From an uncultured Porphyromonadaceae bacterium (lineage in GTDB: Bacteria; Bacteroidota; Bacteroidia; Bacteroidales; Paludibacteraceae): DNA of 16,149 nt. The stretch covers positions 1-16,149 of the forward strand of contig CALEJM010000039.1 of NCBI GenBank assembly GCA_937898265.1, given 5' to 3'. This document shows positions 7,833 through 14,081 of the stretch, piece by piece; the first letter of the stretch is position 1, and each line of letters begins with the position of its first letter. Position numbers and translations under genes: made by a program. Below the pieces are notes generated by a model. That model did no database searches. It saw only the letters and a list, made by a program, of their open reading frames with translations, and was not told the DNA's origin.

Positions 7833-8099
7833 TTAGGTGTTCCAGGTGGGGAGGAAGCCGTTGACGACCATGAGGGTGGCGATGATGTCGAAGGTGATGC
7901 GGATGCAGAGGGCGGCGCGTGAGAAGTTGCGTTTGTTGCCTTCTTTCTTGCTGAGGCTGTTGACTATGAGTGTGGCAAGTCCGACCACGGGGATGCAGGT
8001 GAGCAGGAGGATTCCTGCCCACTGGCCGACGCTCATCGGGTGGCGATGGTGATGATGCTGGTGTTGATGTTGATGTTGATGTTGTTGTGGTTCTGTCAT
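7833..8099 (-). CDS. Small two-TM membrane protein with His/Gln-rich N-terminus
   Basis: The 88-residue protein starts with a His/Gln tract, QQHQHQHQHQHHHHRHP (residues 5-21, nine histidines). This is followed by a compact membrane module: TM1 about 26-48 (WAGILLLTCIPVVGLATLIV), a short basic loop with KKEGNKRNFSRA (51-62), and TM2 about 62-84. The module, beginning MSVGQWAGILLL, resembles a widespread family of small bacterial membrane proteins with the pattern MSVGxWxGxxLL.x.IPxVN.; that family has no defined function I know of. The His/Gln tract is coded by a CAT-CAA hexamer repeat and could bind metal, or could simply be an expanded microsatellite. An alternative start at Met22 (8036) would drop it. 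The gene lies 12 bp after the coiled-coil gene's stop, so the two are probably co-transcribed. Confidence 0.75.
   Translation of the reverse strand: MTEPQQHQHQHQHQHHHHRHPMSVGQWAGILLLTCIPVVGLATLIVNSLSKKEGNKRNFSRAALCIRITFDIIATLMVVNGFLPTWNT
8040..8087 (-). repeat. Hexanucleotide-type microsatellite encoding His-Gln repeats
   Basis: CAT-CAA/CAC-CAG codon pairs repeat through this stretch of the small membrane protein gene, including three perfect CATCAA units. Gain or loss of a 6-bp unit would keep the reading frame and only change the number of His-Gln pairs. Length variation between strains is therefore plausible. Confidence 0.6.
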
Positions 8100-8111
8100 T
8101 GTGTGTGTGGG

Positions 8112-8996
8112 TTATTTGATTTCGAAGCTTTTGCCGCCTACGAGGTGTCCGTCGATGAAGAGTTCGGCTTTGTAGGTGCCTTCGGTGAGTGTCTGTGTTA
8201 CGTTCCAGACGATGGTCTGTGCGGTTTCTTCGCCGGTGAATTCAAAGGTTTTCTTTGAGGTGTATGGGATTTCGCGGTTTTCGAAGAGGAAGGTGTTGTT
8301 GTTGTTGCCGCAGACGGTGTGGTCTGGTGCGGTGATGCGGAGGTAGGTGGTTTTTTCGCCGCTCTTGGCTGTGATGTTGTCGTCAACGGAGTAGCTTACC
8401 TTGATGATGGCGATTTTTCTGAGTCGGTTGATGGCTTTGCCGCTTTCGTTCAAGGTTGTGACGGTGATGTTGCGTGCTTTGAGTTGTGAGGCGATGTTGA
8501 CTTTTTCGGTGAGTTGGTCTTTTTCTTCGGAGAGTGTCTGCACGGTGGCTGAGGCGCTTTCGTAGAGTTCGCGTACTTCTTTGTTTTCGGCGAGGAGTTT
8601 GCCGTTGACGCGGTTGAGTGAGTCGACTTGTGCCACGTAGTAGGTGAGTGCGCTGCGCACGGAGGAGAGCTCTTTGCGGAGTTCGGCGATACGTTTGGCG
8701 TTGGTGGCTTTGGTGTTTTTCAACTCTTCCATGAGGAGTTTGACGCGTTGTTGCTCTTTGTCGAGGAGTCGGAGTATGGAGTCGTTGTTGATTTGCAGGT
8801 GGAAGTCGTTGAGTTCGTCGGCTACGTTGGTGTATTCGTCGGCGAGTTTTTCTTTTTCGTAGTTCATCACCTCTTCCATGGCGGCGATGTTTTCTTCAGC
8901 TTCTTTTTGTTTTTTCTTGCTGTTGGCCAATAAGATGCCCATCACAACAATGGCTGCTGCTGCGATGATGAGTAGGATTGTGCTGTTGTTCTTCAT
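8112..8996 (-). CDS. Membrane-anchored coiled-coil protein, function unknown
   Basis: I do not recognise a named family. The 294-residue protein has an N-terminal hydrophobic anchor (about residues 7-24) followed by a KKKQK stop-transfer cluster. A long charged, heptad-like helical region follows (about 28-170, rich in Glu, Lys and Leu). The C-terminal domain (about 174-294) is predicted to be beta-rich and has no cysteine pairs or catalytic motif that I can see. The layout suggests an inner-membrane protein with a periplasmic stalk and a terminal Ig-like or binding domain, which is inference. The frame is open back to 9029, but a promoter -7 box at 9027-9034 overlaps that upstream ATG, so the start at 8996 (MKNNSTILLI) is preferred. 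It leads an operon with the small His-rich membrane protein 12 bp downstream. Confidence 0.8.
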   Translation of the reverse strand: MKNNSTILLIIAAAAIVVMGILLANSKKKQKEAEENIAAMEEVMNYEKEKLADEYTNVADELNDFHLQINNDSILRLLDKEQQRVKLLMEELKNTKATNAKRIAELRKELSSVRSALTYYVAQVDSLNRVNGKLLAENKEVRELYESASATVQTLSEEKDQLTEKVNIASQLKARNITVTTLNESGKAINRLRKIAIIKVSYSVDDNITAKSGEKTTYLRITAPDHTVCGNNNNTFLFENREIPYTSKKTFEFTGEETAQTIVWNVTQTLTEGTYKAELFIDGHLVGGKSFEIK

Positions 8997-9026
8997 ACGT
9001 TTTTTTGTGTGTGAGATTTGAGGGGG

Positions 9027-9058
9027 CAAAGGTACTGCTTTACATTTGAATTAGCAAC
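9027..9058 (-). promoter_or_regulatory. Promoter for the coiled-coil / His-rich operon
   Basis: On the minus strand, TACCTTTG (9034-9027) matches the -7 consensus. GTTG (9058-9055), a 3-of-4 match to the -33 TTTG, lies 20 nt upstream. Transcription from here would begin downstream of the ATG at 9029, so it supports the start codon at 8996. Confidence 0.65.
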
Positions 9059-9100
9059 GAATTGTGGTTAAATCTTTTTGTGGTTTGTTGAAAAACGTTC

Positions 9101-9130
9101 AGCCCCATCTCTTGTTGTGGAGATGGGGCT
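9101..9130 (-). terminator. Hairpin terminator after the carboxyspermidine dehydrogenase gene
   Basis: AGCCCCATCTC (9101-9111) and GAGATGGGGCT (9120-9130) form a perfect 11-bp GC-rich stem with an 8-nt loop. Read on the minus strand it begins 26 bp after the stop codon of the dehydrogenase gene and is followed five bases later by TTTTT. That is good for an intrinsic terminator, although the T-run is slightly displaced. Confidence 0.75.
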
Positions 9131-9156
9131 GTGTGTATGAGTGTTGTGTTTGTTGT

Positions 9157-10359
9157 TTAGAGTTCGAGGTCGCCGCCGTGCACTTCGTGCCAAGGGAGTC
9201 CGCTTTCTGCCACTTTTTTGAGGAATGGGTCTGGGTTGAATTCTTCGACGTTGAATACGCCGTGTCCGCCCCATTGGCCGGTGCAGAACATGTAGGCGCC
9301 TGTCATGGCTGGTACGCCGGTGGTGTAGCTTACGCCCTGGGTGCCAGTCTCGTCGTAGGCTGCCTGGTGGCTGCAGTTGTTGTAGATGTAGTAGGTTTTC
9401 TCTTGGCCGTCTTTGATGCCACGGATGCGGCAGCCGATGGAGGTGTATCCGGTGTAGTTGCTGCCGAGGGTCTCAGGTGCTGGGAGCACGGCTTTGAGGA
9501 ATTGGATAGGCACGATTTGTTGACCGTTGTAGTCGATTGGGTCGATGCGTGCCATGCCGATGTTTTGGATTACGCGGAGGTGTGTGAGGTATTCTTGTCC
9601 GAAGGTCATCCAGAAGCGTGCACGTTTGATGGTTGGGAAGTTCTTGACGAGGCTTTCCAGCTCTTCGTGGTAGAGGAGGTATGATTCTTTCGGACCGATT
9701 TCTGGGTAGTTCAATGATTTGTGGATGCTCAGAGGGTCGATGTCCACCCATTTGCCGTCTTGCCAGTATTTGCCGCGTTGTGTGATTTCGCGGATGTTGA
9801 TTTCTGGGTTGAAGTTGGTGGCGAAGGCTTTGTGGTGGTCGCCGGCGTTGCAGTCCACGATGTCGAGATAGTGCATCTCGTCGAAGTGGTGTTTGGCGGC
9901 GTAGGCGGTGTAGATGGCTGTGCATCCGGGGTCGAAGCCGCAGCCGAGGATGGCGCAGAGTCCGGCTTCTTTGAAGCGGTCTTGGTAGGCCCACTGCCAT
10001 GAGTATTCAAAGTGAGCCTCATCGAGTGGCTCGTAGTTGGCTGTGTCGAGGTAGTTTACGCCGGCTTCCAGACAGGCATCCATGATATGGAGGTCTTGGT
10101 AGGGGAGTGCTACGTTGATAACGATTAAGGGTTGGAAACTGCGCATCAGTGCCACGAGTTCAGGAACGTTGTCGGCGTCCACCTGTGCTGTTTTGATTTT
10201 CACACCAGTGCGTCGTTCAACGTCGGCGGCGATAGCGTCGCATTTGCTTTTGGTACGGCTTGCCAACATGATGTCGGTGAAGACGTCATTGTTTTGTGCC
10301 ACTTTGTGAGCCACAACGGTGCCCACACCGCCAGCTCCGATAATCAATACTTTCGACAT
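9157..10359 (-). CDS. Saccharopine dehydrogenase family; probable carboxy(nor)spermidine dehydrogenase
   Basis: The 400-residue NAD(P)-dependent enzyme begins MSKVLIIGAGGVG, a Rossmann dinucleotide-binding loop (residues 8-13). The family features LASRT (32-36), DTANYEP (105-111) and GCGFDPGCT (139-147) follow. Length and motifs fit the carboxynorspermidine/carboxyspermidine dehydrogenase branch. That branch condenses putrescine or diaminopropane with aspartate semialdehyde on the way to spermidine or norspermidine, and is the usual polyamine route in Bacteroidota. The partner decarboxylase NspC is not in this window. The frame stays open to an ATG at 10431, but a -7 promoter box at 10389-10396 lies inside that extension and Rossmann proteins normally start just before the GxGxxG, so the start at 10359 is chosen. 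It is monocistronic. A lysine-pathway saccharopine dehydrogenase is a less likely alternative. Confidence 0.88.
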   Translation of the reverse strand: MSKVLIIGAGGVGTVVAHKVAQNNDVFTDIMLASRTKSKCDAIAADVERRTGVKIKTAQVDADNVPELVALMRSFQPLIVINVALPYQDLHIMDACLEAGVNYLDTANYEPLDEAHFEYSWQWAYQDRFKEAGLCAILGCGFDPGCTAIYTAYAAKHHFDEMHYLDIVDCNAGDHHKAFATNFNPEINIREITQRGKYWQDGKWVDIDPLSIHKSLNYPEIGPKESYLLYHEELESLVKNFPTIKRARFWMTFGQEYLTHLRVIQNIGMARIDPIDYNGQQIVPIQFLKAVLPAPETLGSNYTGYTSIGCRIRGIKDGQEKTYYIYNNCSHQAAYDETGTQGVSYTTGVPAMTGAYMFCTGQWGGHGVFNVEEFNPDPFLKKVAESGLPWHEVHGGDLEL

Positions 10360-10388
10360 GTCTGTAAACTTGTTTATAATTCTGACTG

Positions 10389-10396
10389 CAAAAGTA
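10389..10396 (-). promoter_or_regulatory. Promoter -7 box for the carboxyspermidine dehydrogenase gene
   Basis: TACTTTTG on the minus strand matches TAnnTTTG, 30 bp upstream of the chosen ATG at 10359. No good -33 box was seen at 19-21 nt. The box lies within the open extension of the reading frame and so helps decide the start codon. Confidence 0.55.
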
Positions 10397-10431
10397 CGGA
10401 AAATTCCCCATTCTGCGGTCACAATATCCAT

Positions 10432-10843
10432 ACTATATCATAATTGTAATAATTGAGGGTGGAGGAGCGTGCAGTTACGGCGGTTTCTGGTGATGTATAG
10501 TGTTGATTTGATGTTGGTTGTGGTTTGCTGCGGAATGGTAATGAAGATTTTTGTAATCAGATTCGTGGCTGCGGAATGGGGCGAGGGGGGCGGAAAAAAC
10601 GGAGCCAAGATGTGGTTTGGCGGCAGCGGATGAGGAAAGAAAACGGGATTTCGCCGATTGGCGGGAGGGGTGAAGAACGTAGTCGGCGGAGATGTGAAAC
10701 GGCTGCAGCGGGCGAGGAAACGGCGTCGGGAGTTTCGGAATGGCGATGCGTGGGGCGATTCTCCGAACGTCGGCGGCCGAATGGCGGTCGTTCCGCAGCT
10801 TTCCAACTGCGGCGCGGCGGTTTGGCAAACCGTTTTTCGGGAA
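10432..10843. other. Gene-free GC-rich stretch
   Basis: No credible gene lies here, although several overlapping frames are open on both strands. Their translations are low-complexity Arg/Gly/Pro-rich and match no family I know. About 10560-10830 is strongly G-rich on the plus strand and contains the recurring word CGGAATGG (10530, 10573, 10736) and the hairpin CCGCAG/CTGCGG near 10796-10815. A plus-oriented terminator-like hairpin sits at its right end. A decayed gene or a noncoding RNA are both possible; neither is supported strongly. Confidence 0.6.
10818..10837 (+). terminator. Plus-oriented terminator-like hairpin next to the TfoX-domain gene stop
   Basis: CGGTTT and AAACCG flank a GGC loop and are followed immediately by TTTTT on the plus strand, the layout of an intrinsic terminator. 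No plus-strand gene lies upstream to use it. The minus-strand gene ends at 10844, seven bases away. It may stop antisense transcription or end an unannotated RNA. Confidence 0.4.
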
Positions 10844-11170
10844 TTATTTCTCCGTCTTTTTGTTTCGTTTTTTGGGGTAAGGGAGCACGTCGCGAAGGAT
10901 GGCTACCACCTCGCAAGCGTGTCGTTGGTGGTCAACGTCAAGGATATACGCCTCTTTAGCCCCCTCGTAGGGATAGCCACACTCGGCATCTTGCATCAGG
11001 TGGGCAATCTCGGGCAACTTCTTGACGTAGCAGAGTCCCTCGCTGGCGGTGATGACGCATTTCTCGTCGACATAGATCACGTAGTCGCCCATCATCTTGC
11101 GGTAGCGAACCACGCCGACGGGCTCCAACTGTGAGCAGACATATTCGATATACTCTAACGTACAGGGCAT
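10844..11170 (-). CDS. TfoX N-terminal-domain protein
   Basis: The 108-residue protein matches the single-domain TfoX_N family: an early YVCSQLEPVGVVRYRKMMGDYVIY stretch (residues 10-33, including the RKMMGDY turn), LCYVKK (46-51), PYEGAK (67-72), and a short basic lysine-rich tail (about 100-108). The domain is the N-terminal half of the Sxy/TfoX competence regulators. Stand-alone versions are common in Bacteroidota and their function is not established, so a role in competence should not be assumed. The frame is open to an ATG at 11221, but a -7 box (11219-11226) overlaps that codon, and the family normally starts with M-x-C-x-x-E-Y, as at 11170. It is transcribed alone and divergently from the plug/TRIC/kinase operon. 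Confidence 0.82.
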   Translation of the reverse strand: MPCTLEYIEYVCSQLEPVGVVRYRKMMGDYVIYVDEKCVITASEGLCYVKKLPEIAHLMQDAECGYPYEGAKEAYILDVDHQRHACEVVAILRDVLPYPKKRNKKTEK

Positions 11171-11218
11171 TGCAATTAAGATTGAAAACCGACGACAGCC
11201 TCCACGCTCTCGCCGTTG

Positions 11219-11226
11219 CAAAGGTA
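11219..11226 (-). promoter_or_regulatory. Promoter -7 box for the TfoX-domain gene
   Basis: TACCTTTG on the minus strand, 49 bp upstream of the ATG at 11170. It overlaps the further-upstream ATG at 11221 and so argues against that start. No clear -33 box. Confidence 0.55.
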
Positions 11227-11280
11227 CGAAAAATCTGCTTTCCCCGTCGCCCTTCTGCGGCCGAAAATCGTTGCCTGAAA

Positions 11281-11308
11281 ACAGCCGAAAAACTCCCCGT
11301 GCGGCTGT
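11281..11308. repeat. Inverted repeat in the divergent promoter region
   Basis: ACAGCCG (11281-11287) and CGGCTGT (11302-11308) form a perfect 7-bp inverted repeat around a 14-nt centre. It lies between the two divergent promoters, with its right arm just at the expected -33 position of the plus-strand promoter. It could be an operator or, because its centre resembles the 41-bp repeat at the right end of the window, a dispersed repeat unit. Confidence 0.4.
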
Positions 11309-11330
11309 GGCATAAGTGCCAAATTATTCT

Positions 11331-11338
11331 TACCTTTG
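11331..11338 (+). promoter_or_regulatory. Promoter -7 box for the plug-TRIC-kinase-glycan operon
   Basis: TACCTTTG on the plus strand, 27 bp before the ATG at 11366. The -33 element is poor (GTGG at the expected distance). A two-codon ATG-GAG-TAA sits at 11348-11356 in the predicted leader. No other promoter-like sequence precedes the five tightly packed genes downstream. Confidence 0.6.
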
Positions 11339-11365
11339 CAGAGTAAAATGGAGTAATAGGGTCCT

Positions 11366-12667
11366 ATGGATTATAGACAACTGATGACAGCCCTAATTTG
11401 TGGTTTCAACAAGGGGAGAGCAGCGGTGATGATATTGCTGCTTATGGCACTGTGTCAAAGCGTTACGGCACAGCAGTGCTACACGCACCCCATCAGCGAA
11501 GAGATTGAGTCGCTCACCGTCTTCCCCGACGGCAAGCCCCTTGACGCCCCCGTCATCCCGCTCGACGGCGGCACCATCGTGGTGAAATTCGACGATATGA
11601 ACTACGGCAACCGCAACTTCAGCTACCGCGTAATCCACTGCAATGCCAACTGGACACCCTCGGAGATTCAAACGAGTGACTACATCCGCGGTTTCGAAAC
11701 CGGCGACCTCAGCTACGGCACGACCTCTCAACTCACCACCACCCCTTACACCCATTACGAACTCCAACTACCCACCGCCGACACTGAGTTGAAACTCTCA
11801 GGCAACTACGCCGTTGTGATTGCCGAAGGGGGCGACTTCGACAACCCCGTTGCCGTGGCGTGCTTCTCCGTTGTGGAGCCTTTGGTCAGGGTGAAAGGCG
11901 AGGTGAGTGCCAACACGCCACTCGGCATCACGTCGCGCTATCAGATGGTCAACTTCGAGATTGATCACCCCAACTATACCGTCCGCGACCCCCTGCGCGA
12001 GTTCACCGTCGTTGTGATGCAGAACCGCCGCACCGACAATATGGTTGTCAACCCCAAGCCCACCTACACCGCCTTCGGCAAGCAGACCTTCCGCGACAAC
12101 CGCGCGCTGGTGTTTGAAGGGGGCAATCAATACCGCACCATCGACTTCTCAAGTGAGTACACCTACGGCGGCGGCATCCAGAGTATCACTGCCGACAACA
12201 ACGTGCTTCACGTTGACCTCGTGCCAGCCCAGCCGCGTGCCGACATCGCCGTGCCCACCTCGGGCGGCGACGCCAACGGACGTTTGGTCATCAACCGTCA
12301 GCATAGCAACGACCCCGACGCCGAGGCCGACTACATGTGGGTCCATTTCTTCTTGCAACGCGACTACCTCCCTGGTGGCACCGTCCATCTCCTGGGCGAC
12401 CTCACCGGCGGCCGTCTTGACGCACTCTCGAAGATGACCTACCTCCACGACTCGCCGTTGGGACCTGGCTACTCCCTCTCGCTGCGCCTCAAGCAAGGTG
12501 GCTACAGTTTCCAATATGCTTTCCTCCCCAAGGGGAGCACCCAAGCCACCCTCATCCCCATTGAGGGCTCCCACTGGGACACCGAAAACGAATATCTAAT
12601 CCTCGTCTACCACCGTCCGTTTGGCAGTCGCTACGACCGTCTGGTAGGCTATCAAATCATACAATAA
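11366..12667 (+). CDS. DUF5103 family protein (type IX secretion system plug-like), secreted
   Basis: The 433-residue protein starts with a signal peptide: a basic region around FNKGRAA (14-20), a hydrophobic core VMILLLMALC (21-30), and a likely signal peptidase I site after VTA (35), before QQCYTHPI. The mature part is predicted to be beta-rich. It has the family features VKFDDMNYGNRNFSYRVIHCNANW (about 72-95), SDYIRGFE (101-108) and a C-terminal LVYHRPFGSRYDRLVGYQ. This is the DUF5103 family, whose N-terminal domain is now classed as the T9SS plug protein, the factor that seals the SprA outer-membrane translocon in Flavobacterium. I am sure of the family, less so of the exact job here. Later ATGs (11384) would also keep the signal peptide. 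It leads a five-gene operon; the next start is 4 bp after its stop. Confidence 0.85.
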   Translation: MDYRQLMTALICGFNKGRAAVMILLLMALCQSVTAQQCYTHPISEEIESLTVFPDGKPLDAPVIPLDGGTIVVKFDDMNYGNRNFSYRVIHCNANWTPSEIQTSDYIRGFETGDLSYGTTSQLTTTPYTHYELQLPTADTELKLSGNYAVVIAEGGDFDNPVAVACFSVVEPLVRVKGEVSANTPLGITSRYQMVNFEIDHPNYTVRDPLREFTVVVMQNRRTDNMVVNPKPTYTAFGKQTFRDNRALVFEGGNQYRTIDFSSEYTYGGGIQSITADNNVLHVDLVPAQPRADIAVPTSGGDANGRLVINRQHSNDPDAEADYMWVHFFLQRDYLPGGTVHLLGDLTGGRLDALSKMTYLHDSPLGPGYSLSLRLKQGGYSFQYAFLPKGSTQATLIPIEGSHWDTENEYLILVYHRPFGSRYDRLVGYQIIQ

Positions 12668-12671
12668 AACC

Positions 12672-13343
12672 ATGCTTCATCTTACCTTTCTTGATGTAAT
12701 TGACTATATCGGTACCTACGCCTTTGCCGTCTCAGGCATCCGTCTGGCTGCTGCCAAACGCTTCGACTGGTTCGGCGCCTACGTCTGCGGTCTGGCCACA
12801 GCGGTTGGCGGCGGTACGCTCCGCGATATCATGTTGGGCAACACCCCGTTCTGGATGAGTCAGCCCTCCTATCTCGTCATCACCGGACTGGCGTTGCTCA
12901 CCGTCGTCATCTTCGGTAAGAAGGTCATCCACATGCGCAATACGATGTTTGTGTTCGATGCCGTCGGTCTTGCCTTGTTCAATATCGTGGGCATCGAGAA
13001 GACCCTCGACGCCAACTTCCCATTCTGGGTGGCCATCATCATGGGCACGTTCACCGGTGCTGCTGGCGGTGTGATCCGCGACGTGCTGCTCAACCGTGTG
13101 CCGCTCATCTTCTGCAGCGAGCTCTACGCCATTGCCTGCGTCATCGGCGGCATGATCTACTTCGTCTGCCTCAAGTTGGGCGTCGACATCACAGCCACAC
13201 AGATCATTGCAGCCCTCTCCGTCATCTTGGCGCGTATGTTGGCAACGAAATATCACCTCGCCCTCCCGATGCTGCGTGGTAGCGACGTTGAGATTGAGGC
13301 CGAGCCTACCAACCCCGACGACATCAAACAGAAACCAGTATAA
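12672..13343 (+). CDS. TRIC/UPF0126 family seven-TM membrane protein
   Basis: The 223-residue protein shows the internal duplication of the TRIC channel family: two three-helix repeats plus a final helix. Each repeat carries the conserved kinked glycine motif, GGGTLRD (46-52) and GGVIRD (132-137), where the GG bends line the pore in solved bacterial TRIC structures. The segments YIGTYAFAVSG (12-22) and VFDAVGLALFNIVGI (94-108) match the paired first and fourth helices. Bacterial members are monovalent-cation channels; some UPF0126 members have been proposed as glycine transporters, so the substrate is open. The hydrophilic tail (about 203-223) is short. It lies 4 bp after the plug gene and 3 bp before the kinase gene. 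Co-transcription with envelope genes does not by itself reveal its role. Confidence 0.9.
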   Translation: MLHLTFLDVIDYIGTYAFAVSGIRLAAAKRFDWFGAYVCGLATAVGGGTLRDIMLGNTPFWMSQPSYLVITGLALLTVVIFGKKVIHMRNTMFVFDAVGLALFNIVGIEKTLDANFPFWVAIIMGTFTGAAGGVIRDVLLNRVPLIFCSELYAIACVIGGMIYFVCLKLGVDITATQIIAALSVILARMLATKYHLALPMLRGSDVEIEAEPTNPDDIKQKPV

Positions 13344-13346
13344 AGG

Positions 13347-14081
13347 GTGAAGACCACGGCCATCATAGCCCCCGAAGCCGAGGCGTTGCGTGCCTGGGTG
13401 GAGTCGCTTCCCGAGCGTTTTGAGCGCGAAGGCGAGACCATCTACAACAAGCGCAACCTCATCAAGGTGTTTGAGCACGAAGGCGTTCGCTACAACGTGA
13501 AGCGCTACCGTGTGCCCAACCGCCTCAATCAATGGGTGTACGTCAACATCCGTCCGGCTAAGGCAGCGCGTGCGTTTCGTTATGCCGTTGAGTTGCGTGC
13601 CAGGCAGATTGCCACGCCCGAGCCCGTTGCCTACATCGTTCAACGCAGGGGACTGAGGCTGCAGCACAGCTATCTCATCACCCGTCAGGAGTCGCTCCCG
13701 CGCGATTTCTACGAGTTCGGGCGCGGACCGCTGCAAGGACGCGAACATATCGTTGAGGCGATGGTGAAGATGGCTGCTGAGATGCACGAGAAGGGGGTGC
13801 TTCACCTTGATTTCTCGCCTGGCAATATCCTCTTTGAGGAGGTTGGCGGCAAGGTGCGTCTCTCTGTTGTTGATATCAACCGTATGCGCTTCGGTAGGGT
13901 CTCTGTTGAGGAGGGGTGCAAGTCGTTTGCAAGGCTCTGGGGCAAGGAGGATTTCTTCCGACTCGTTGCCCGCTGCTATGCTCAACAGCGAGATGCCGAT
14001 GAGGCTGCATGTCTGAAAATAATATTGAAAGCCCGTTCCCGTTTCTGGAAGGGTCGTCATATCTCCTATGAATACGAATAA
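13347..14081 (+). CDS. Kdo/WaaP family lipopolysaccharide kinase-like protein
   Basis: The 244-residue protein has a small protein-kinase-like fold of the Kdo/WaaP type, which phosphorylates Kdo or heptose of the LPS inner core at the cytoplasmic face of the membrane. Visible are the ATP-anchoring Lys in NVKRY (K52), the catalytic loop LHLDFSPGN (153-160, D155 and N160) and the metal-binding VDINRM (175-180, D176 in the DFG position). The start is GTG, 3 bp after the TRIC stop; the first in-frame ATG would be at residue 139, past the Lys, so a GTG start is almost required. The reading frame overlaps the next gene by 14 bp. The acceptor sugar cannot be read from the sequence, but the glycan-enzyme neighbours support LPS-core or surface-glycan phosphorylation. 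Confidence 0.85.
   Translation: MKTTAIIAPEAEALRAWVESLPERFEREGETIYNKRNLIKVFEHEGVRYNVKRYRVPNRLNQWVYVNIRPAKAARAFRYAVELRARQIATPEPVAYIVQRRGLRLQHSYLITRQESLPRDFYEFGRGPLQGREHIVEAMVKMAAEMHEKGVLHLDFSPGNILFEEVGGKVRLSVVDINRMRFGRVSVEEGCKSFARLWGKEDFFRLVARCYAQQRDADEAACLKIILKARSRFWKGRHISYEYE

Noticed and set aside
9101..9130. Perfect 11-bp stem as a separate small RNA or operator
   Set aside because: Its place just after the dehydrogenase stop with a nearby T-run fits a terminator best.
10438..10959. Several overlapping open frames on both strands in the GC-rich gap
   Set aside because: Translations are low-complexity Arg/Gly/Pro-rich, overlap one another and the TfoX-domain gene, and have no promoter or family match.
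11348..11356. Two-codon ATG-GAG-TAA frame as a regulatory leader peptide
   Set aside because: Too short to carry information, with no attenuator hairpin around it; probably chance.
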